A stretch of 64,000 bases of DNA from Alphaproteobacteria bacterium (GTDB lineage: Bacteria; Pseudomonadota; Alphaproteobacteria; Micavibrionales; Micavibrionaceae), in assembly GCA_024275825.1 (NCBI GenBank), contig JAJRYK010000020.1, forward strand, positions 62,001-126,000, written 5' to 3'. How positions within the stretch are numbered: the stretch's first letter is position 1; the number at the start of each line of letters is the position of its first letter. Shown piece by piece: positions 8,905 to 17,213 of the stretch. The notes beneath the pieces are model-generated. The model was not told the DNA's origin and did not search any database. It saw only the letters and a list, made by a program, of their open reading frames with translations. The translations under genes were made by a program, and so were the position numbers.

Positions 8905-10206
8905 CTAGAGCGCGCTTAAATCAATAATTGCATCGTCTAGTTGTGCGTTATCCAGAACTGCGCCGGTGAGGATGGTGCCGGACAGATCGGCTCGGCGGAG
9001 ATTGCAGCCTGTGAGAACGGCGTTGGTCAGGTCTGCGCCCATCAAAATACAGTCGCGCAGATCGGCATTTTTGAGGTTGGCGTAGCGTAGATCTGCGCCG
9101 CTGAGGTTACATCGCATGAGGCGCGCTTTGGGATCATCGCGTTTGAATTTCAGCGGACAAAGCTGCACGCCCTCCAGATTAGCCCGCGCGAATTTGGCGT
9201 GTTTGAAGCTGGAGCCGCGCAGATCGGCGCTTTCCATGTTGCAATCGCGGAAATCGGCTTTGTCGAAGATCGCGCTTTGCATTTCCGCATCGCTCAAATC
9301 TTGATGGAGGAAGGTCGTGCCAATCGCCTTTATAGCGGTGAGCGGGAAGCGTCGCAGGTCGATGACGTCGCGCAAATCATAGCCGCTTAAATCCAGCCGT
9401 TTGCCGGTTTTGCCAGCCGTGGCAACCCACACGGTGTGTTCCTCCAGCAGCTCGGGCAGAGTCTTGCCCAGGCTCTCTAATTTATCGCCCATGCTTTGTT
9501 CGGTGATGGCTTCGGACAGGTCAATGCCGTGTTTCTCTGCGCCATCCATGGCCACGCCTGCGATGATGGTGCCGCGCAGCTTGATGTTGGAAAGATTAGA
9601 GCCGGTGAGATCGGCATCGGTCAAGTTCGCGCCGCTGAAATCCGCCTCGCTGAGATTGGCGTTGTTCAGGTTCACGCCAGTGAGATCTGCGTCGGTTAAA
9701 TCAACGCGGCGGGCTTGCAGGCCGCTCATATTTGCGCCTGTTAGCTTTGCGCCCAGGAAGATTGTACGGCTGCCTTCGCCGCCGCTGCGCGCGCGGTCAT
9801 AGAGCTTGCCGTCATCGTCAGCGAGCATGATTTTGCCTTCGCGCAAATCAGCGCCGCTCATATCCGCGCTGGAGAAGTCTGCGCCCGCAACGTATGCGCC
9901 GCGGAAATCAGCGCGCGTGCAATTGGCGCGTTTTAGGTTAGCATTGCGCAGATCACAAGCAAAAAAGTTACAGCTATGTAGGGTGGCATTCTCCAAATTA
10001 CATTGGAGCAGGATAGAGCCGGTGAAGTCAGCTTGTGAGAGGTCTTGTTCGTTAAAATCCAGATTGGATAGGTTTTTATATTGGAATACCGCTCGCGCCC
10101 CGCCCTTACGACCGGTCAGGTAGAAGCTGTGCTTTTCCATGGCATCATTTAGCTCGCCTTGTGAGATGACCTCTAATCGATCCGGATCTGGTATGCCGTG
10201 CTGCAC
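8905..10206 (-). CDS. Pentapeptide-repeat protein
   Basis: A 433-residue protein made almost entirely of A(D/N)LxX pentapeptide repeats, in two blocks at about residues 48-215 and 300-430. They are separated by an about 80-residue non-repeat linker containing an acidic helix-rich part (MGDKLESLGKTLPELLEEH). Such repeats fold as a right-handed quadrilateral beta helix. The first about 45 residues are not repeats. No signal peptide or membrane segment is seen, so it is cytoplasmic. Function is unknown; some relatives mimic DNA and bind gyrase, but nothing here proves that. It is the first gene of an operon with mutL. Confidence 0.85.
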   Translation of the reverse strand: MQHGIPDPDRLEVISQGELNDAMEKHSFYLTGRKGGARAVFQYKNLSNLDFNEQDLSQADFTGSILLQCNLENATLHSCNFFACDLRNANLKRANCTRADFRGAYVAGADFSSADMSGADLREGKIMLADDDGKLYDRARSGGEGSRTIFLGAKLTGANMSGLQARRVDLTDADLTGVNLNNANLSEADFSGANLTDADLTGSNLSNIKLRGTIIAGVAMDGAEKHGIDLSEAITEQSMGDKLESLGKTLPELLEEHTVWVATAGKTGKRLDLSGYDLRDVIDLRRFPLTAIKAIGTTFLHQDLSDAEMQSAIFDKADFRDCNMESADLRGSSFKHAKFARANLEGVQLCPLKFKRDDPKARLMRCNLSGADLRYANLKNADLRDCILMGADLTNAVLTGCNLRRADLSGTILTGAVLDNAQLDDAIIDLSAL

Positions 10207-10270
10207 TCGTCACTTCCTTTTGTCGTTTCTCTCATTATAGTGATTTGAATTAATAATTCATCCCCCTATT

Positions 10271-10323
10271 TCCGTCATGCCCGCGGCTCAGCGAAGCTGA
10301 GCTTAAACAGTGGGGGTGACGGA
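10271..10323. repeat. Palindromic intergenic repeat (GTCATGCCCGC...GGGGGTGAC)
   Basis: In the 125-base gap between pgi and the pentapeptide gene, an imperfect palindrome opens with CCGTCATGCCCGC and closes with GTGGGGGTGACGG. Inside it is a perfect small hairpin, GCTCAGC-GAA-GCTGAGC. It belongs to the broad GTCATCCC-type repeat class common in alphaproteobacteria (compare 38511, 50266 and 54072). It probably acts as a terminator or is simply mobile repeat DNA. Confidence 0.6.
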
Positions 10324-10331
10324 GGTGGCGT

Positions 10332-11891
10332 TCACTCTTTACGCAGGCTTATATGTTTGATTAGGTTTTGCGTAGAAGAATCGGCCTCTAGCACTGCCTT
10401 TGTCTCTAGCGCATCTGTGATGTTTTGCGCAAGCTTTTTACCAAGCTCTACGCCCCATTGATCGAAGCTGTTAATGTCCCAGATGCAGCCCTGTACGACC
10501 GCTTTATGCTCATAAAGTGCGAGGAGCATACCCAGATGATAAGCATCAAGCTGGTCGAGCATGATCATAGAGCTGGGGCGATTACCGGGGAAATCTTGAT
10601 GCGGCGTCTCGCCATCGCCATTGCCTTGCATGAGGGCTTGGGCCTGTGCCAGCGCGTTGGCGAGCAGTGTGGTGTGATGATTGTCTAAGCCGTGCTCATG
10701 ATTAATCACAGCAATAAAATCGGCCGGGATGATGTCTGTGCCCTGATGGAGGTGCTGGAAAAACGCATGCTGCGCATTTGTGCCTTGCCCGCCGAAAACG
10801 ATCGGGCTTGTGGCGTGCTCTATCATTTTTCCATCACGCGTCACATGTTTGCCGTTGGATTCCATGTCGAGCTGCTGCACATAGGCGGGCAGGCTTTCGA
10901 GCGCTTGCGCATAGGGCAAAATCGCTTGCGCGGTAAAGCCAAAAAAGTTGCGATACCATATACCGAGCATGCCCATCAGCACAGGGATATTTTTTTCTAG
11001 CGGCGCGGTTTTAAAATGCTCGTCCATGGCTTGCGCGCCGCTGAGGAGTGCCTTGAATTCTCTGAAGCCGAAAGAAATTGCGATGGGCAGGCCGATGGCG
11101 GACCAGAGGCTATAGCGGCCACCGATCCACTCGCGCATCGGCAGGGTGTTATAATCGCTGATGCCGAAGGCTTTTGCGGCTTCACTGTTTTGCGTGATGG
11201 CGATGAAATGTTCCGGCCAGGCCTTTTCGCTTAAGGTGTCCATCAGCCAGGCCTTGGCGGTTTCGGCATTGGTGTTGGTCTCCACCGTGCCGAAATTTTT
11301 GGAGGCGATGAGGAAGAGCGTATGTTCGGGCTTTAGCTGGTCGAGCAGGGCGGAAAGCGGTCCGCCATCGACATTAGAGATGAAATGCATGTGCGGGCCG
11401 CTGGCATTGTCCGCCAGCGCGTCACAGACCATGCGTGGTCCAATATCTGATCCGCCGATACCAATGCTGATAATATCGGTGATTTTATCATGGCCGCGAA
11501 CCTTGTCGCTGAGGCTCTCAATGCGCTTCAGGGTTTGATTGACGAAGCTGTCGATATTCTCGCCATCAATCTCCAGCCGGGGTTGTGCAGAGCCACGTAG
11601 CGCGGTGTGCAGGACGGTGCGGTTTTCGGATGTGTTAATGGCTTCGCCAGCAAACATATCATCGCGATAGCGCTCAAGAGCGCAAGAGCGGGCGAGCGTC
11701 ATCAAAAGCTCTTGTGTCTCACCGGTTATACGGTGTTTGGAATAGTCAAAGAGCATACCATCGAGCGCAATATGAAACTCATCAAAACGCTTTGGATTGT
11801 CATCAAAAGCATCACGCATGTGAAGCGTGCTTAAGGTTTTTTGATGTTCCTTAAGGGCGGCCCAGCTCTGCGTTTTTTTGTTATTCGACAT
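10332..11891 (-). CDS. pgi: Glucose-6-phosphate isomerase
   Basis: A 519-residue enzyme interconverting glucose 6-phosphate and fructose 6-phosphate. Family motifs: IGIGGSDIGPRMVCDAL (phosphate-binding SIS-domain loop), GGRYSLWSAIGLPI (signature 1), the His-containing NHEHGLDNHHTTLLAN, and GCIWDINSFDQWGVELGK (signature 2 with the catalytic Lys near its end). It overlaps the upstream M16 peptidase gene by 11 bases, so it is the third gene of an M16-M16-pgi operon on the minus strand. Start ATG at 11891. No anomalies. Confidence 0.96.
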   Translation of the reverse strand: MSNNKKTQSWAALKEHQKTLSTLHMRDAFDDNPKRFDEFHIALDGMLFDYSKHRITGETQELLMTLARSCALERYRDDMFAGEAINTSENRTVLHTALRGSAQPRLEIDGENIDSFVNQTLKRIESLSDKVRGHDKITDIISIGIGGSDIGPRMVCDALADNASGPHMHFISNVDGGPLSALLDQLKPEHTLFLIASKNFGTVETNTNAETAKAWLMDTLSEKAWPEHFIAITQNSEAAKAFGISDYNTLPMREWIGGRYSLWSAIGLPIAISFGFREFKALLSGAQAMDEHFKTAPLEKNIPVLMGMLGIWYRNFFGFTAQAILPYAQALESLPAYVQQLDMESNGKHVTRDGKMIEHATSPIVFGGQGTNAQHAFFQHLHQGTDIIPADFIAVINHEHGLDNHHTTLLANALAQAQALMQGNGDGETPHQDFPGNRPSSMIMLDQLDAYHLGMLLALYEHKAVVQGCIWDINSFDQWGVELGKKLAQNITDALETKAVLEADSSTQNLIKHISLRKE

Positions 11892-13230
11892 TTGGAATTG
11901 TGCTCAGTATTTCAAGGTTTTTCAAACCTTCTGGCTGTCCCACCAGAACGGTCGTAAAATGCGCGGGATTGAGGAGGTCTTGGGCTAGTGCTTGCACTTC
12001 TTCAGCCGTAACAGCCTGAATTTCAGCCTCGCGGATATCAAAATAATTGATAGGCAGATCGTCCAGCTTCAGAGATAAAAGTGCACCGGAAATTTTATCT
12101 GTTGAGGTTAAGGAGAGCGGAAGTGAGCCAATTAGATAGGATTTGGCGTTGGTGAGTTCTTTCTCAGAAATGGGCTCATCGCGCATGCGCGCCCATTCTG
12201 CGCGAATGAGTTCGAGCATCTCTGCAGCGCTTTCATTTTTGGTGGAGCTGGAAATGGCGAGTAAATCAATATGGTTCATATCTTGGAGATAGCTGTAAAT
12301 GCCGTATGTCAGCCCGCGTTCTTCGCGGATGGTTTTGGTCAGGCGTGATCCAAAACCGGAGCCGCCAAGGACAAAATTCATCACTTGCGCAGTGCTATAT
12401 TCTAAGGCCTTGCGATCAATGCTGGGTTGAAGAATCTCTATAATGGTCTGCGGAATATCTTTTTTAAATAGATAGGTTTTACCCTGATTTTGAAGTGTTA
12501 AAGCGGCGGGCGTTTTAATTTCTGAACTTTCGGGCAGGCCCGCGAATATGTGATCGAGCGCGCTGGCGAGCTCTGCGGCGGTGATATCACCGCTGACCGC
12601 AACCACTAAACGATCACGGCTGAGTTTTTTGTGAAAACTGCGCAGATCGCCGGGCGTTATGTTTTCCAATGTAGAGAGCGTTCCGCCGCTATTTTGCGCA
12701 TATGGATGCCCTTCAAACGCCCGGTCATTGAGCACGCGCGCGGCGATCCAGTTGGGCTTGGAGAGGGAGGAGCGAATGCGCGCTTGATTGGCTTTGCGCA
12801 TGCGCGAAACGGGCTCTTCGTCAAAGCGCGGCTGTGTCAGGGCAAGCGTGAGCAGCTCAAACGCACGGGTTTTATTTGTGCTTAGCGTTTTGAGATTCCC
12901 CATGAAATGGTCGCGCCCGCTGCCGAAATTTAGAGTGATGGAGAGATCTTGCAGCTCTTTTTGGAATGTTTGAGAATCTAGCTCACCCGCACCCTCATCC
13001 AATGTATTGGAGAGCATGCGCGACAGACCTTGCTTGTCTTTTGGATCAAGCGCCGTACCAGCGTTCTTGAACGCGAATTTGAGAGAGATGACCGGGATAG
13101 AATGATCTTCAACCAGCCATGCTTCAATACCGTTGGGGCTGGTGACGGCTCTGATGTCCAGAACAGAATTACGCGCCTGAGCCGGGGCGGTGAGGATAAG
13201 CGCAAAGCATAGGATTAAAACGTGTTTCAT
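11881..13230 (-). CDS. M16-family peptidase-like subunit, catalytically inactive type
   Basis: A 449-residue exported protein with a cleavable signal peptide (about residues 1-19, ending AQA). The peptidase M16 fold is clear, but the zinc motif HxxEH is replaced at about residues 69-82 by GLSRMLSNTLDEGAG, as in the non-catalytic partner of heterodimeric M16B enzymes. The C-terminal domain has the R/Y pair region (SGFGSRLTKTIREERGLTYGIYSY) that binds substrate in such partners. It is translated by ATGA overlap after the active subunit gene, so a heterodimer in the periplasm is very likely. Confidence 0.88.
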   Translation of the reverse strand: MKHVLILCFALILTAPAQARNSVLDIRAVTSPNGIEAWLVEDHSIPVISLKFAFKNAGTALDPKDKQGLSRMLSNTLDEGAGELDSQTFQKELQDLSITLNFGSGRDHFMGNLKTLSTNKTRAFELLTLALTQPRFDEEPVSRMRKANQARIRSSLSKPNWIAARVLNDRAFEGHPYAQNSGGTLSTLENITPGDLRSFHKKLSRDRLVVAVSGDITAAELASALDHIFAGLPESSEIKTPAALTLQNQGKTYLFKKDIPQTIIEILQPSIDRKALEYSTAQVMNFVLGGSGFGSRLTKTIREERGLTYGIYSYLQDMNHIDLLAISSSTKNESAAEMLELIRAEWARMRDEPISEKELTNAKSYLIGSLPLSLTSTDKISGALLSLKLDDLPINYFDIREAEIQAVTAEEVQALAQDLLNPAHFTTVLVGQPEGLKNLEILSTIPNVE

Positions 13231-14654
13231 TCTGCGGCCTCCTCCTCTTTTTCTGTATTTGGCGGCGGGGCGGGCAGGAGATAGCCTGTGGCGGCGTTCT
13301 TAAATCCTGCGCCGTCCGGCATCAAGTATTTTTGCGCGACCTCTTGAATTTGCTTAGCGCTAACGAGCGCGATATTTTGTGGCCAGCGTTCAACATCATC
13401 CATTCTGGAGCCGGTGATCAGGGAATAGCCAAAGATCATCGCTGGGCCGGTGAGGCTGTCGCGGGCGTAGATGGCTTGGTTTTGCAGGCGGCTGATCGCG
13501 CTTTTCAGTTCTTCTTCGCTTATGCCCTCTTTCGCTATTTTTTGTAGCTCTGCATTCATGGCGGTCTCCAAAAAGTCATGCGTAATGCCCGGTAAGGGCT
13601 GCGCATAGATGGTCAGTTCCGCACTGTCCCACGCATTGCCGCGATAGGATAGGCCCGCCCCGCTGGCGAGCTTTTGGTCAATGACGAGGGCTTTATAAAG
13701 GCGCGATGTTGAGCTGGCCCCGACGATTTCCTCAAGCACCTGCAGAGCCAATGAATCGAGCGGGTTCTGGCGATAGCTGGGGACGATGAAGCTGCGCTGG
13801 ATGGTGGGTTGGCGCACGGCCGGGTGTGAGACAGTGACGAAGGGCTCTGCCGGTTTATCAAAAGATTTGACGCGTTTGCGCTCTGGCACGGGGCGCTGCT
13901 CAAACGTGCCGTAAATCTCTTGTGCGAGCGTTAGAACGTGCTCGCCAGTCACATCGCCGGACACAACCAGAATAGCGTTATTTGGCGCGTAATATTGATC
14001 GTAAAAACCCTTTGCATCTTCCCAGCTCAGCGCCTCCATCTCGCCGCGCCAGCCAATGACGGGATCGCCATATGGGTGGTCGCGATAGAGGGCTTCGGAG
14101 AGTTTGACATTTAAAAGGCTCGGCGGGTTATTATCAATGCGCTGGCTGCGCTCTTCCAGAATAACATTTTGTTCGGACAGGAAGTCTTTTTCTGAAAGTG
14201 TGAGCCCGCGCATACGGCCAGCCTCCATCCGCATCACGGTTTCCAGATGCTCCGCCGCGATGGATTGGAAATAGGCGGTGTAATCCTGCGAGGTGAAGGC
14301 GTTGTCATTACCGCCCAAGGCGCGAATGATTTCCGAAAACTCACCAGGCGCAAGGCCGTCAGAGCCCTTAAACATCAAATGCTCTAGAAAATGCGCAATG
14401 CCGGATTTCCCCTCCGGCTCATCCGCCGCGCCTACGCGATACCACACCATGTGCGTTACAACGGGTGCGCGGTGGTTAGGGATAACTACGATCTCCATAC
14501 CATTATCCAGCGTAAAATGCGCCGCGTTGAAGGTTTTTTCAGCGGTTTGCGCGTTCGTTGTTTGTGGCTCTTGTGCATAGAGCGCTTGTGGTGTGAGTAC
14601 GCCAAACACCAAAATAGACAAACAAAATAAAGCCGCGCCCCACTTAAATTTCAT
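13227..14654 (-). CDS. M16-family zinc peptidase, active subunit
   Basis: A 475-residue periplasmic metallopeptidase. The signal peptide is about residues 1-27 (cleavage near LYA-QEP). The inverted zinc motif HFLEH is at residues 88-92, and the downstream Glu ligand region HLETVMRMEAGRM is present. The C-terminal half includes the GASSTSRLYKALV segment typical of M16B processing-peptidase-like enzymes. It is paired with the inactive subunit encoded next. The same pair beside lspA and a DUF3035 gene is a common alphaproteobacterial arrangement. Substrates are unknown; relatives degrade short peptides. Confidence 0.92.
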   Translation of the reverse strand: MKFKWGAALFCLSILVFGVLTPQALYAQEPQTTNAQTAEKTFNAAHFTLDNGMEIVVIPNHRAPVVTHMVWYRVGAADEPEGKSGIAHFLEHLMFKGSDGLAPGEFSEIIRALGGNDNAFTSQDYTAYFQSIAAEHLETVMRMEAGRMRGLTLSEKDFLSEQNVILEERSQRIDNNPPSLLNVKLSEALYRDHPYGDPVIGWRGEMEALSWEDAKGFYDQYYAPNNAILVVSGDVTGEHVLTLAQEIYGTFEQRPVPERKRVKSFDKPAEPFVTVSHPAVRQPTIQRSFIVPSYRQNPLDSLALQVLEEIVGASSTSRLYKALVIDQKLASGAGLSYRGNAWDSAELTIYAQPLPGITHDFLETAMNAELQKIAKEGISEEELKSAISRLQNQAIYARDSLTGPAMIFGYSLITGSRMDDVERWPQNIALVSAKQIQEVAQKYLMPDGAGFKNAATGYLLPAPPPNTEKEEEAAE

Positions 14655-14766
14655 TTTACATAGCCCAACATTGAGGGGCGGACCAAAGAGGGTGCGGTTG
14701 TGTTTTGTAAGGGGTGCGGCGTAATGGACTGTGGAGCATTAAGGTGAGTGTGCATCATTCGCGTTT

Positions 14767-15288
14767 TTAATCCTCAATCGACGGGGTTTCGCCTTCGGTG
14801 GGGGCGAGGCCTGCATCTTTGTTTTCTTTTAGGCGCTGGGCTTCAGCCTTGGCATCAACCACGCTGGCGGAGATTTTATCCTTGCCGCCGCCAATGCCGA
14901 GCAGTTTTTGTGCGACTGGTTTATTGCGCTCGCTAAGCTCAATCGTCTCCGCGTTGATTTTTTCACGAATGCTTGGATCTGCGATTGAGGTGCCGGCGTG
15001 TTGGAGCAGTAGCATTTCGCCCTCAGATTGGTTTGTTTTGCGCTCAGAACTTTGCGTGCCCAGAACGCTTTGTCTGGCTTGTTCTTCCGGGCTTTGTTCT
15101 TGCGGGCGCGGTGTGCCTGGTTTCGGCGGGCGCAAGCCATAGGCTGGCGGCATTTCCAGCGGTGCACGCTTGACGACCTTAAACTCATCCGGCGCTTGTT
15201 TGTTCAGCCCCAGCTGTTCTTTTGCGCCGGAACATCCGGCAATCATCAACACCGAAAAACATAGCAATATTACATTCTTTTTAATCAT
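14767..15288 (-). CDS. DUF3035 (BamF-like) outer-membrane lipoprotein
   Basis: A 173-residue lipoprotein: a signal peptide with lipobox ending at Cys19 (MIAGC). The mature protein carries the DUF3035 core (APDEFKVVKRAPLEMPPAYG, then LRPPKPGTPRPQ) and a long, polar, alanine/glutamate-rich tail. In Caulobacter a DUF3035 lipoprotein, BamF, is part of the outer-membrane beta-barrel assembly machine, so the same role is inferred. It begins nine bases after lspA ends, and its maturation would need the LspA encoded upstream. Confidence 0.8.
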   Translation of the reverse strand: MIKKNVILLCFSVLMIAGCSGAKEQLGLNKQAPDEFKVVKRAPLEMPPAYGLRPPKPGTPRPQEQSPEEQARQSVLGTQSSERKTNQSEGEMLLLQHAGTSIADPSIREKINAETIELSERNKPVAQKLLGIGGGKDKISASVVDAKAEAQRLKENKDAGLAPTEGETPSIED

Positions 15289-15297
15289 GTCGTTACT

Positions 15298-15849
15298 TTA
15301 CCCAGAAGCGCCCTCGTGATGAAGGCTTTTTTCAAAAAAGAGTGAATGAATGATGAGGACAAAAACGCCGATCACAATGGCGCTGTCGGCGATATTAAAG
15401 GACGGATAGTGCCAATCGCCGATATGAATGTCTAGAAAGTCAATCACAGCGCCAAAGCGCACCCGATCAATCACATTGCCCAACGCCCCGCCAATGACCA
15501 TCGCGATGCCGGTGAGCTTCGCGCTATGTGTTTCCTTAAACAGCCAGGCACCGAACCAAATGGTGATGAAGAGTGATAGAGCAATCAAAAGCCACGGGCC
15601 GTAATCGGTATCGCCGCTAAACAATCCAAAGCTCACCCCTTGGTTCCAAACCATATTGATGTTGAAAAAGGGCAGAACTTCAATTTCGGTGAAGGGCAGG
15701 CGCTGGGTTACATCTATGTACCATGTGATCAGGCCGTGAGGCTGCTGACCAAGTGCGGGCCGGATTATATGTTCAGTGATAAACCACTTGCTCAACTGAT
15801 CAGCGATAATGATCAGGTTTGATAGCATTAAAAATAAAATTTGCCGCAT
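15298..15849 (-). CDS. lspA: Lipoprotein signal peptidase (signal peptidase II)
   Basis: A 183-residue inner-membrane aspartyl peptidase that removes signal peptides of diacylglyceryl-modified prolipoproteins. Four membrane helices are visible. The catalytic dyad is most likely Asp137 (GAVIDFLD) and Asp155 (FNIADSAIVIG), within the standard LspA motifs NVIDR and FNxAD. A longer first periplasmic loop (about residues 30-62) is typical of alphaproteobacterial forms. It lies directly upstream of the DUF3035 lipoprotein gene. In many relatives ileS precedes lspA; here ileS is 3.7 kb away on the other strand. Confidence 0.95.
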   Translation of the reverse strand: MRQILFLMLSNLIIIADQLSKWFITEHIIRPALGQQPHGLITWYIDVTQRLPFTEIEVLPFFNINMVWNQGVSFGLFSGDTDYGPWLLIALSLFITIWFGAWLFKETHSAKLTGIAMVIGGALGNVIDRVRFGAVIDFLDIHIGDWHYPSFNIADSAIVIGVFVLIIHSLFFEKSLHHEGASG

Positions 15850-15918
15850 TCCGGTCCCTCATTATCACAGTATCACAAGACTTTAGACACTGTGCATTCC
15901 AAGGACAAGAGGCGTTTT

Positions 15919-16389
15919 TTATTCTTTTCTCAGATATTTTAGAAGCAGGTAATCCAGCGAAAATTTCCCGGCGCCTTTGATAAAGATCGTGCCCGCCAGG
16001 AAGGCCCATAAAATATGGACATCATAATGGCCATAGGTGAGCTCAATGACGGCGGTCATGATCAGCATGCCGGCCGCGCCCATCCGGCCAAACAGGCCAA
16101 AGGCAACAAGGATAGGCAGCACAAGCTCGGCCACCGTTGTTGCGTAGGCGGCGACTTCGGGAGAGAGGCCGGGGACGGGGTGCTCTAGGTCAAAGAGGAA
16201 GATTTGATTGTCAAAATTGCCGTTTTTCCAATCGGTAAAACGGGTCATGCCAGAGCTCCAGAACATTTCGGCGATATATAGCCGCGCCGCTAGATCGTAG
16301 AGGGGCGCGCCAACGCAGCTTGCGAGCTTTCGCAAAGGCTCGATCATTGTATCAATTTTAATCGCTAAGCCTTGCGTTAGGGCTAACAT
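15919..16389 (-). CDS. doxX: DoxX-family membrane protein of the bufferin operon
   Basis: A 156-residue DoxX/SURF4-like membrane protein with about four helices (LYDLAARLYIAEMFWSSG; VAELVLPILVAFGLFGRM; AAGMLIMTAVIELTYG; ILWAFLAGTIFI). The frame is open 16 codons further up, but ATG 16389 has a very good GGAGAGAGG site and gives the family-like N-terminus, so it is chosen. It follows bufC by 14 bases. DoxX proteins are frequent last genes of bufferin operons; a redox role in handling the metallophore is possible but not proven. Confidence 0.85.
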   Translation of the reverse strand: MLALTQGLAIKIDTMIEPLRKLASCVGAPLYDLAARLYIAEMFWSSGMTRFTDWKNGNFDNQIFLFDLEHPVPGLSPEVAAYATTVAELVLPILVAFGLFGRMGAAGMLIMTAVIELTYGHYDVHILWAFLAGTIFIKGAGKFSLDYLLLKYLRKE

Positions 16390-16403
16390 GACCTCTCTCC
16401 TGT

Positions 16404-17213
16404 TTATTCTTCTATTGATATATTCGCACGAAGGCACAAAAAAGTTTCAAGCTGAATTTGAGATTGTAAAAAAGCTTGAAAATCAAAGCCTTCATGCGTG
16501 TTTATAACATCTTCTACCGCTTGCCCAAGGGGCATATTTTGCTCAAAATTTCTTAGCATGGCGAAGGTGGCTTCGTTAATTTCCAGCACCTCAACCTTTA
16601 AAGCGGGGCGATGGATGAGTAAGTGCACGCCGCCTTGATCAAGGTCGAGCATGTCATCGCCCTTATCCTCAGCCCCGCAAAACTCACGAATAGCGGTGAG
16701 GGGATAGGGGGAGGTGATGAGCGCTACGCTGTCGCGCAGGCGGAGCTTTATGTTCTCCAGCTCTCTCGGTGCAATGGATGCGAGCTTCTTCGCCTTAAGC
16801 GCAGAATCATCACGTGCGTAATAGGCCGCATGACGTGCCCATTCAAACCGCGCAACATCCGGCAGATAGGGCAGAGAGGCGGCGGGCGCAAAGGCGGCAA
16901 TAAAATCGGCGAAGCCTGCGCCGTAATCGTTTAAACAGCCATCTTCCGGCGGGCCTTCGATAATGAATTTTCGGGCCATGCCGGTCATAAAGTCTTCGCC
17001 AACCAAATTTTCGATAAGGGGGAAGTTGCTTTTCATGATGTCGCTCAAACTGCCAATAACATTGCCGCGATAGATGGAAAGTCGTTCATTCAGGGGGATG
17101 TTGCCTGTTTGAACAAGACTGGCAAAATTGTCTCTGGCATTTTGCGCGCCCGGCTCAGGCTCTGCATTAAACAGCAAATCTTTAAAGCAGTTTTGGAAAT
17201 CATTTAGCTGCAT
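16404..17213 (-). CDS. bufC: BufC (DUF2063/HvfC family), partner of the bufferin-modifying oxygenase
   Basis: A 269-residue DUF2063 protein. The N-terminal domain is LNDFQNCFKDLLFN..., LSIYRGNVIGSLSDIMKSNFP and DFMTGMARKFI; then LNDYGAGFADFI and LPYLPDVARFEWARHAAYYA, all standard family landmarks. The C-terminal half is the RRE-like region that in MbnC/BufC binds the precursor peptide and the DUF692 enzyme. Its start lies 14 bases inside the 3' end of bufB, so its translation is normally coupled to bufB. The premature stop in bufB, about 350 bases upstream, could therefore lower bufC expression as well. Confidence 0.85.
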   Translation of the reverse strand: MQLNDFQNCFKDLLFNAEPEPGAQNARDNFASLVQTGNIPLNERLSIYRGNVIGSLSDIMKSNFPLIENLVGEDFMTGMARKFIIEGPPEDGCLNDYGAGFADFIAAFAPAASLPYLPDVARFEWARHAAYYARDDSALKAKKLASIAPRELENIKLRLRDSVALITSPYPLTAIREFCGAEDKGDDMLDLDQGGVHLLIHRPALKVEVLEINEATFAMLRNFEQNMPLGQAVEDVINTHEGFDFQAFLQSQIQLETFLCLRANISIEE

